The notes under the pieces: model-generated | Databases searched by the model: none | What the model saw: the letters and a program-made list of their open reading frames with translations, nothing else | Told to the model about the DNA's origin: nothing | Shown: in pieces, positions 1 to 10,700 of the stretch | How the letters are laid out: each line of letters opens with the position of its first letter | How positions within the stretch are numbered: position 1 is the stretch's first letter | Position numbers and translations under genes: made by a program | Assembly (NCBI RefSeq): GCF_932276165.1 | Contig: NC_064007.1 | Coordinates: forward strand, 6,830,001-6,894,000 | Direction of reading: 5' to 3' | DNA from: Plutella xylostella | Lineage: Eukaryota; Arthropoda; Insecta; Lepidoptera; Plutellidae | DNA length: 64,000 bases

Positions 1-560
1 ATTGTCATGTGCGATATGTATAATAGGAAAAAAACCATATAAACGGAAATGAAAAACTTTCGTTAGTACCTATAATGCCACTTTTTTAAATATAAATTTA
101 TAAAAAATATGTTAAATTACAAAACTTTAAATTATTTAATTAAACTGTTTTCGAGAGGATGGACACAAATCTATGGAAGCTGGGACCAGCACCAATAGAA
201 ATGAGTGATACGTCGTTGAAAAAGTTTTTTTTTTTTGCAGAATATGAATAAGAGAAGCGACTCCTGATTTACTGTCCAATTAGAATAATCATACCTTGAA
301 AGTGTTTATATTTTATTTCTGTAATTTTCAAGTTTTTGTTATTTTTTGACATTCATTTTTAATTTTTATAACAAATGATCATCATTCATTATAATATTAT
401 TATATTTGCCCTAACTGTCATCAGGAGAGAGAGTGCAATGTCTATGAAAAATACTTGCTTCCGACGAATTTATTTCAAAATGGACAACTTATAAATACGG
501 ATTTGACGTCATAATATTTTTTTGCTAACTTGTAAAGAGCTATCCAACGATGTGTGACTC
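1..560. other. AT-rich 3' flank of SP-A, no gene seen
   Basis: Low-complexity AT-rich sequence downstream of the minus-strand protease gene. I find no open frame with recognisable similarity, no RNA gene and no terminal-repeat element here. Confidence 0.5.
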
Positions 561-563
561 ATC

Positions 564-569
564 TTTATT
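564..569 (-). terminator. candidate poly(A) signal of SP-A
   Basis: The minus strand reads AATAAA about 70 nt after the SP-A stop codon at 637-639, a plausible cleavage and polyadenylation signal. No downstream GU-rich element was assessed. Confidence 0.4.
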
Positions 570-636
570 AGACGTAGGTCCCAAAACGCCCATCCTCTTT
601 TTAACACTAAAACTATCATCTTACTTAAAAAAATAA

Positions 637-762
637 TCAGATTTCGGAAAACAATATCCAAATTGACGTTGTGAAGGCGATTAGCATCAGACTGGTGACG
701 TCAGCTGCCACGGCGGTGTTGTGACTGTTCTTGTGCACAGCCACCACCTGGTTTTGACTTAC
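637..762 (-). CDS. SP-A exon 7 (C-terminal tail)
   Basis: Follows a CTTTCCAG acceptor in phase 0. Gives a 41-residue tail that ends in about 14 strongly hydrophobic residues (LMLIAFTTSIWILF) followed by SEI and a stop. No cytosolic basic residues follow, so a GPI-attachment signal or weak membrane anchor is possible. No counterpart of this exon was found beside the paralogue. Confidence 0.6.
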   Translation of the reverse strand, partial: VSQNQVVAVHKNSHNTAVAADVTSLMLIAFTTSIWILFSEI

Positions 763-1750
763 CTGGAAAGTTTAAAATTATAATGTAAATCGAGGGTATC
801 ATCTTCCTACTGTACCTACTTAAGTACCTACCTAATTTCATCAAATTTGCTCACCATACTGAGGTTTTATTCGTCATAAAGAAATGTTAAGAGAAGAAAC
901 TATTTAACGGGGGGCATTCTCAGCCGTGGGGTGCAAGGGAGCAGTACAGCGAGGCACCGGCCCAAGTTTCTATTCTATTTCTATATTTCATTATACTACT
1001 TACAGTGTTGTTGATCCAGTCGGTGTAGCTGGAGACGCGCATGAACACATGAGGGTAGAAGGAATCGTCGCATGTCATAACAAACGCGGTCACCCCAACC
1101 ACCACCCCGTTGTACACCAGGGGACCACCGGAATCACCCCTGCAAGCACCGGCTCCTGGGGAAAAACTCTAATTGTTAGCCGAGCTAGGTATGATATATA
1201 TATATATACAGTCATACTTTCTCACAAACACTCATGAATCCTATAACTTCGAAGCGGGTCCGTTTTTCATCAAACGCACTCGATAATACTCGTCAATCAT
1301 CTGCATAAGTCGGTTCAGCCTGTCGAGGAGTCGGATATACGAGCTTACCTCCAACACCAAGCAGCCCCGCGCAGAGCATGGAGTCGGGGAGTTCTGGGAC
1401 CTCCTGCCTCCACCGCGCGGCGCAGGTGTCTCGGTCCACCGTGCGCAGCCCCACGTGCCGCAGGCCGAGGGGGCTTGAGTAGCTGCAGTTCGTCTACGGA
1501 GTATTACAGTAGTGGTATAGGAAGCCGACAGAAATGATTCAGGGGCTCATTGCGGCAGCATGCCAAACATGGAGTAAGTATATATCCGTTTATTATCAAA
1601 TAGCTATTCCCGCGAGCTTCGCTTCGCCTTAAAAAGTTTTCCCGTGGGAATTCCGGGATAAAAAGTAGCCTATGTTCTTTCCCAGGGTCTAGACCGTATG
1701 TATACCAAATTTCATTCAAATCCGTTCAATAGTTTTGGCGTGAAAGAGTA

Positions 1751-1785
<35 letters not shown>

Positions 1786-4700
1786 CAGTTACTTTCGCAT
1801 TTATAATATTAGTTAGGATTAGGATTAGGATTAGTTAGGATAAGAAATTAGGTCATTACTTACACAAAAAAAAAAACACGCACTCACGCCTTGTACTAAT
1901 GTACTCCCTTGCGGGGTAGGCAGAGGTGCATTGTAGCACCCACTTTTCGCCAGAGTGTTATGTTAGTCCCAATGTAATAGGGGGCGGGCCTATTAACATT
2001 TTACGGGCACATCCAAGACCCGAGAACAAATATATATGTTTAAACAAATATCTGCCCCGGCCGGGAATCGAACCCGGGACCATCGGCTCAGTAGTCAGGT
2101 CACTAACCACTACGCCATTCGGTCGTCATTACTTACCTACATATAAATGCCGATAAAATCCATAAGGTGAAGTGTTTGATCACTCACATCAGTATGTCCC
2201 CACCCGACAGCTACCACAGACGCGTTGTCCGGGACCACATACCCCCCCGGGGGGATGACGGCTGGCTGCACCGAGCTGCTCCGGTAGTTTCTCATACTGT
2301 CCGACAGCACCAACACTGCCACGTCGTTAAAAGGTAAGGTATAGCTCTCGTGAACCACGAACTTGGACGTCACATGCTCTGAGCCTCCGCGGTCATTGTA
2401 GGTGGATCCGACGCGAATGACAACTTTAGATGCCCTCAAGATGGTAGTTCCAGTAGCAGCTGTAGTGTCATTGATTTTTCTGGAAAGATTTTATAGGTAT
2501 GGTGTACCTAGATCATTCACTGTATGACTTGATAAAAGGGTTCACGCCTGTAACACAATTCACATTGCTTCTCTTTTGGATTGACTAATTTGATATTTTA
2601 TATTATCCTAATTCGTTGGCCGTTCTAAAAATTGGAATTAGCATGACGAGGGGATGGCCTTGGCAGTTTTTGGAATAAACGCTTTCAAACGGAAGTTACT
2701 ATTTTTTATCCACTGGCGGTGCTAGTTCTGCGTATAATAGCGAAGCTTTTGGAGGCAGCATGTAAATTAATGACAGGGAAATATAGGCAATATAGCTGAC
2801 CGCTAAATCGTAACTAAGTATATACAAAAATTAAGAATTTATTACAGATTTAAGCAGTGCCCAGCGGTGAGCACGTGGTGCTGTGTGAGTATCACGCCCC
2901 CACAGTCAACCTCCAGCAGCTCCTGATCACTGATCTGCAAATACAGTGATAAAGTACGATACAATGAGGGCTATATAACTAAACGCAAATTTAAAATAAC
3001 ATAAGGCCACGTGAAACAGGATTTAATTTACCTTTACAAGATAATTCATGCATATATTGACTCTCCTTCTCTGCTATCTTTCCTCAATATAAACATATCT
3101 TGTAGAACCAGAAATTATGCTCCTTTTATGTTGAGGTCTTATATAAATAATACTTCATTTTATAATCCTTTAGTCAGAATGTGTAGAACATATAATGAGC
3201 TGGTGGTGAAAAATACACAAATAGACATATTCAACCCAAGAATTCACAAATTTAAGGCAGACTTAACCAGAAATCTTTCATAACTACTTATAAAGTCTAT
3301 ATATAATATTTAAAAGTTAACGTTAAGCACAATTTGTTAATGCATCTGTGTGTACATGCTTTGGAACATAGTTAGATCAGATTGTATGATTTTATTTACA
3401 ACTAATGTATGAACTATGTACCGTTTTGTATACCTAAATAAATAAATAAATAAATAAATAAACAGAAAGCATTACTAGCGCGCGTCAGAGCGCTAACTTG
3501 ACGCCGCGCTATGACGCCAAGATGTGTTGCACTACTATGGTAAACAGAGCGCCAGCGCTAGCGTTGCGTTGCGTATGGCGCGCGCTAGTAACGCGTCGGT
3601 TTGACAGAGCCTTTAGAAAGGTACTTAACTTCACAATTTTCATATTTAGAACTTACCTACCTCATAAATAGGACTAACTAGAGTCTTGGGCCCTTACCAT
3701 CAAAACAGAAACATATGGTAAATGCTGTCAGTTGGCTGTCAAACGCCATATAAATAAATATTTTAAAAATGGAAAACACATAAAACTGCTTTATTAAAAA
3801 CAATTCTACAGTAAAAGTTTAAAACCCTAAAAGCTTATGTTTCTACTTAAATATTGATAATCAAAATAAGTAAGTAATGTCACATAATTTTGAAATGATC
3901 TGATAACTTACATCAGAACTTCTAACAAATAACTTGATTATGGATATTGAATACCTTTATCATTTTAATTTTTAGAACAAAATAATTAGAGAAGTATTTC
4001 ACGGACATACTGAGACGCACTGACCCTACCCGTACAACTATAAACAGTTCCCCAAAATTGATAATGCGCATAGAAATCTTCGTCATTATTCGGCAACGGT
4101 CGTATTTCTCGAGCGTTAGAAAACTATATATGTATTTAGAGTGGTTAAGTGCATATTCTTCATGCAATTTTAGTAGAATTATATATTTAGTGCTAAAAGA
4201 GATATTGATATATATCAACTGATATCAGTAACGAAATTTGATTCAATAATTCATAATAAGTATTGTCAAAATATTAAAATTCATTTATAAAATGTTACAG
4301 TACTTTTCAAGTGTCTTACTGAAGCTGATGTAGAGATGGATGAAAGAAGTTTTGAATAACACAAGGTTTATTTATATTCTTAGAAGAAAAATGGATTCCA
4401 AAAGTATTTACAGCACTTCACATTAATATTACAATTGAAAACTTGGTCTTTTGGGTGTGGCTTTATTTATAAAGTGAAGTCTATCAACGTGACACATATT
4501 TTATTCTTTAATTTGTTTCATAATAAGGCGTCATCAACAATAATTTTATTAAAGTTGAAATTAAATTCACATTTGAAAACAAAACCAAGAACGATGTGTA
4601 ATAACAGCTCAATACATATAATTCCACAGAACTGACTGACAAGAGAACTGAAGGACCTTTGACTGATTGGTGACAGCCACCGACATCCCAAATTGTTTTC

Positions 4701-7700
4701 GATTATGTACGTACATGATATTGACTCCTATTTTTTCAAACAAGGTGCAAAATCTAAGTGCATTGTTTAAGGCTCTTACGATTTGCATTCGCATAATTAA
4801 TATGGGAGAACTGTACCAACGTCTTGGCTCACGTCCCTGTTTGGTGTCGGTATTATAAAAAAATAACTTTTTCATTGGTCGCGTCGTCGACAGCTCCAAA
4901 CTAAGCTTGCATACTATGTCGGTGGGTCTGGTAAAGAAGCAATACCGTATAAACTGAACTTAAATACGCCATGTAAGGGTATTTCTTGATGGTGGTGGGT
5001 CGTCCCCCGATGATCCTGTTGGCGGGGGGCGCGGGGGGCGCGGGGGGCTCCCTCACAATCACGGTGTCCTCACAGCAGCTCCCTGAAAACATAATGATAT
5101 ACCTACCTATACGTAGTCCATAATTTTAATAAGAACTTCCTGATCGCATAAAATGTATGGATCGTATAAGGTTAAAATTGACATTCTTAAGGCAGGTAAG
5201 GTAATACATCTATAATGTTGAAGAAAAAATTCTCACACTTTTACTAGGGGTTGACTTGACTATACCCTATAGGTAACAAAGAAATAGCGATTCTCCTACT
5301 TTTTAAATAGTTTTTGATTAAGTTTATACCTATAGAAATAAAAAATGGCTAATACATTTTTTAAGGGAAAAAATGTAAACTGTTACATTTTTTCCCTTTA
5401 AAAATGAAGGGACTAAATAAAATAGGGCAAAACACCCAGTAACTGACCACCTTAAGGGAGTTGTTCCAGTAATTTGTCTGTAGCGGGCTCAATTCTTATC
5501 GCTTATTAAATTCGATTTTTGTTTTAAAAACTAGAATAACAGCGCTATATTCCTGAGTAAATAGCAAACATGTAGGAGCTACTCATTTTTTTATATATTT
5601 TTTCAAAAAAAAAGTAGTGATTTTCCCAGTAACTGACCACTAAAACCTAGTAACTGACCACACTCAATGCCAGTAACTGACCACCAATTTTAAATGGTTT
5701 AAAAATTGAATCATCATTAAATCTTATTATTATTTATTTATTTGATTACTTCATGTAATAGTACCGATCCTCTGGTCTCTTTTAATGTGTGACACATCAC
5801 TTTTGCTCAAGGTTTCTTAACTAAAAAGTTCATTAAATTAATTCATCAGCTTAATGTATAATTTAAATGATATTTTATCCTAATAATCAACCATTTATTT
5901 ATTAAAAACACATGTTTATGCATTTTATTAAATACTTAAAACAAAGGAATAAACACACATGCACATAGTGAACACGCATTTTAAATTTACAGTTTTCAGG
6001 GAGGAGATTAAGAGGCCCCAATATAGTACCTTCAGATAAGTCATAGAAAGGGCGATTTTGTTTGTCCGGAATAAGCCAGGATCAGTGGGACAGGCCCATG
6101 AAGCATTCATGGTGCCAGAAACGAGATTTTCTTAAATATAAAGTAGCAAATCCAAGCGCTAAAGCGGGTCTTTTCCATATTCGGTATCAACTGATGAGGA
6201 GGAATCGTGGCGAATCATTGTATTGTCGGCCTGGGAAAACATAAATTCCCCGCCGGAAAAGTAGGCCCTTTCTCGCCGGTCCTTTCAGGGATGTAGGACC
6301 AGAGACAGATGGTTTTCATTATTGCTGAAACCCCACCCAAAGACTTTCAGTGCAGCTGAAAGCGTCATTGAGGCTAGCCCTTGTATGACCGAATCAGATA
6401 TTGGGGTTTAGTTTTTCAGGATACAAAGATCGATGCCTTGACGAACGGGATTTCAATGACTTTGTTGAGGATTCAACTAAAATATTTATGATGCTGTTGA
6501 AACGTGCTTTCGTAGGTAAGTATTTGGCCAAAGACAGGAGTAATCATTTCTGCAAGGGGGTAGGGAACCTTTGCCTCGTTGAAGAGGTGTCACTGAAGCA
6601 GAACATCGCTGTAGGTACTTTCTGCTTTTTCCGCTGCTGGACTAATGTGTTCGCCAATGATGGTATAGCGTTGCTAGTGGATTCAGGATAGTTGTGGTAT
6701 CGGTTCCAAATGGCTGGGGTGTTGGTCGTGGTAACAACTTTTTTTTTTTTTTTTTTTTAAAGATTTTATTATCACTCCACAGACTTTATGTCCGTGCCTT
6801 TTTGAGAGATCAATATATTGTGAGAGTTTGGTTGTTTTTTGTCTTCATCTTTTAACTACTCACTACTCAATGTGGAAGCCTATAATATATATATTTTATC
6901 TTTTATATATATATATACCTATATATTATTAATAATTTTTTTTTTTTTTTTTTGCACTCCTGGAGGAAAATCTACACAGACACCTGGGAAGGGGACCCAG
7001 GTAGTGTCGGCCTTTAACCGACTAAAAACCCCCAGTTGTGCATTTCTTGTTTTTTTTTTTTTTTTTTCTTTGTTTCACACAGTCACACTTACAATTATAA
7101 TGGCAACAAACATTTGAAGGGTAGGGCCAGTGTCAGCTGTCTTCAGAGAACTTAACAGACGCCTGTCAGTGGCCACACACTCCTTTTGTCATCGCTGTTG
7201 TTTTGCCTGGTGTTAATGTGTGACAGTGTTCTTAAAACTATCTTAATTTTATTGGTTAGTTCTTATACAGATAATATTAATTCATGATATACTATACAAT
7301 ACCTACATATCAAAACTATACAATACATGCTATATACTATACATAACAAAACTATAAAATACATGCAATACGGTTTGGCCGTCAATATAAAATTAAAATC
7401 AAAATTCTCCTATTCCGCTCCATTTTGCGTTGCCAAAAGCCTTGATTGCTGGGCAACGACCTCTTTGTCCCGATTTTTTATTGCCATCTTTAGGTTGTAC
7501 TCGAGGATCCGTTTCTTCGGTGCTGTTATTGCCATTTTAGCGAGGTTGCCGATAGCGTCCTCGGTGTCATCCGCATAGTTGAGGATTCAACTAAAATATT
7601 TATGATGCTGTTGAAACGTGCTTTCGTAGGTAAGTATTTGGCCAAAGACAGGAGTAATCATTTCTGCAAGGGGGTAGGGAACCTTTGCCTCGTTGAAGAG

Positions 7701-10700
7701 GTGTCACTGAAGCAGAACATCGCTGTAGGTACTTTCTGCTTTTTCCGCTGCTGGACTAATGTGTTCGCCAATGATGGTATAGCGTTGCTAGTGGATTCAG
7801 GATAGTTGTGGTATCGGTTCCAAATGGCTGGGGTGTTGGTCGTGGTAACAACTTTTTTTTTTTTTTTTTTTTAAAGATTTTAGTATCACTCCACAGACTT
7901 TATGTCCGTGCCTTTTTGAGAGATCAATATACCTATTGTGAGAGTTTGGTTGTTTTTTGTCTTCATCTTTTAACTACTCACTACTCAATGTGGAAGCCTA
8001 TAATATATATATTTTATCTTTTATATATATATATACCTATATATTATTAATGTAACGGGGTGGCTTCGGGAGCAATGAAAGACGGTGGATACGGATACTA
8101 TGATCTATATTCAATTACTGAATGATAAGAGTATTGACAAAGTTATGACGCGGATACCTATTAGAACTGCCCAGAAGGGACCGCCGAGGCGATGCGCTCG
8201 TCTGTGCAAGTTAGACTGCACTCTTGTATAGGTACCTGGCCCGAAAACGTTCCAACAGAGGAAGCAAATCCGTGCGCAAAATATCTTTAGAAGAGTGAGT
8301 ATCTAAGTGAAGCTCGATACAAACAAAATGTTCTTCGGCCCATATAAGTTAATTCGTAAACGAAACCATACCGCGATGTAGAAACGTTACACCAGCGCCA
8401 TCTAGTTTTCACTATGGGAACTAATCTTTTCGTTACATTAATAATTTTTTTTTTTTTTTTTGCACTCCTGGAGGAAAATCTACACAGACACCTGGGAAGG
8501 GGACCCAGGTAGTGTCGGCCTTTAACCGACTAAAAACCCCCAGTTGTGCATTTCTTGTTTTTTTTTTTTTTTTTCTTTGTTTCACACAGTCACACTTACA
8601 ATTATAATGGCAACAAACATTTGAAGGGTAGGGCCAGTGTCAGCTGTCTTCAGAGAACTTAACAGACGCCTGTCAGTGGCCACACACTCCTTTTGTCATC
8701 GCTGTTGTTTTGCCTGGTGTTAATGTGTGACAGTGTTCTTAAAACTATCTTAATTTTATTGGTTAGTTCTTATACAGATAATATTAATTCATGATATACT
8801 ATACAATACCTACATATCAAAACTATACAATACATGCTATATACTATACATAACAAAACTATAAAATACATGCAATACGGTTTGGCCGTCAATATAAAAT
8901 TAAAATCAAAATTCTCCTATTCCGCTCCATTTTGCGTTGCCAAAAGCCTTGATTGCTGGGCAACGACCTCTTTGTCCCGATTTTTTATTGCCATCTTTAG
9001 GTTGTACTCGAGGATCCGTTTCTTCGGTGCTGTTATTGCCATTTTAGCGAGGTTGCCGATAGCGTCCTCGGTGTCATCCGCATAGTAGGTGCAGGCGGAG
9101 GTGTGCCTCGACAGCGCCACTACTGCGTGAGGTATGCTATCGTGCAACTTTATTTTATCTTTTGTTTTTATGATGATGACGGATTCGTACGTCAATCCCT
9201 GTGCTTCGTGTATGGTTAAGACGCGTGATCCCGTTCCTTCTCCAAACCCTTGGCTGGTCAGGGTCTCTTTTTCTTCCTGTGTATGCGTCAGGAATAGAGT
9301 GTTGGTTTGGGATTTTGGAATTGCTGCGTCTGTAAACCTTTTCAGCTGCAGGGATTGGATACGCGTTGTGGCTGCGTATATGCCTGAGTATACTTCTCTT
9401 AGGGCGTATGCAACATCCATGGGGTTTCTGTATGAGCACAACAGCTCCTGGGTGATGTTTGCTACCAGTGTTGGGCGACTGTACCTTAGTTCGAATAGGT
9501 TCTCTCTGTCTATGTACGGTAGCTGGTTGATGTCTCCGATTAGAGCAATATCACTGGCACGGGACAGGCGGGCGGCAATTACGATTGCCCCGAAATGGTT
9601 CATCAGGGCCTCGTCAATTATCAGGCGTTGGCATCCGACATGTTCTCTAAAGCCGTTTACTAGGACTGATGCCATCGTACGTACTCTAGTTCTAACCATG
9701 TCCCCGATCCTATGCGCTAGCCTGTTTCGTATATCGACGGCCGCCTCAGTTGTCGTGGTGATAATGGTGTCTTTGCTCACATCGAAGTTATTTACCACCC
9801 AGGTTGTCTTCCCACATCCAGGTACCCCGTTCACCCAAGCGATGGTGGGCATCGTCCAGCTATTCCAGGTAGCGTTAATGGTTTCCGCTTTTGCTAGGAT
9901 TTTGTCCTCTAGCATAATCCTGGCACACTGAGCTACGACCACCATTTGGTTGTTGTGTGGGAGAGTGAGTTTCGGGATGTTGCGTTCCCAGGGCACGAAT
10001 CCGCATTCCTCGCTATAAGCCGCCATATACGCTCCAGTCATTTTGCCTCTGAGGACTTGGCAACTACTGTTATCGTATATGCAGGCTTCGGCCTCCTCGA
10101 GTAAAACTTTTAGCCGGCTTTCGTTCTCTTGCCTGTAGGTCTGCATGATCGTTTTGCAGGACAAGAGATTTACCTGCTTTGTGGCGGTTGTAATTGCCAT
10201 AAATTCGATGGCGGCATTCTCTAGATGGTCGTTTGAGGTGGTAGCTGTTTTCAGCTTCGGTGGGACCACCTGGCCCATATCCGCTCGAGTAATTTTCCTC
10301 TGGGCAAGCCTTTTTCCAGTTTTAGGTTCTCTGGAGATTTGGCGCCTCTCGGGTGTCATCTGTGGTTTTCCTATAAGGCTTGAGGCAGCTACTTTAAAAG
10401 CCTGGAGGAACCCTTGGACACGCCCTTGCGATGTTAAATTGTGCATCCTCCTTTCCATGTTCCGTTGTTCTGAAGCGGCGACAGCCCCAGCGGTCATCCT
10501 CTCCTGTAGGCGTTCAGATCCGGTGACCAAGTATTCGGCTTGTTGGTGGCAGTTGTCAATGCCCCTCGCAAGTATATGACCTTTGAGAAAGCTTAGATCT
10601 TCGCCTCTGTCCTCGTACACCACTATTTCATGATGTTTTGAGGCTTTTAGGCAACCCAGCTGGTCAACAATTTCGCCTTTCCTATACTCGATCACCATTG

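Larger units (their letters stand above)
6465..9085. repeat. Tandem duplication, unit about 1.11 kb
   Basis: Unit 1 is 6465-7578 and unit 2 is 7579-9085. Each runs from the pogo sequence TTGAGGATTCAAC to the helicase-ORF sequence GTCATCCGCATAG. The units are nearly identical; unit 2 carries an extra 387-bp insertion (8051-8437). The duplication therefore post-dates the LINE-helicase insertion and copies its 3' end together with the pogo flank. Confidence 0.85.

Noticed and set aside
1805..1842. TTAGGA-rich tract resembling insect telomeric TTAGG
   Set aside because: The unit is TTAGGA and only about four copies, at the tail of a dispersed retroposon; not a telomere or internal telomeric array.
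8051..8437. piggyBac-type MITE because of TTAA duplication
   Set aside because: Ends are TGTAACG...CGTTACA, not CCCT/AGGG; solo LTR is the simpler reading, though not proven.
9134..9931. 265-codon plus-strand frame
   Set aside because: Exact antisense of the helicase-coding frame; its composition and lack of similarity mark it as a shadow.
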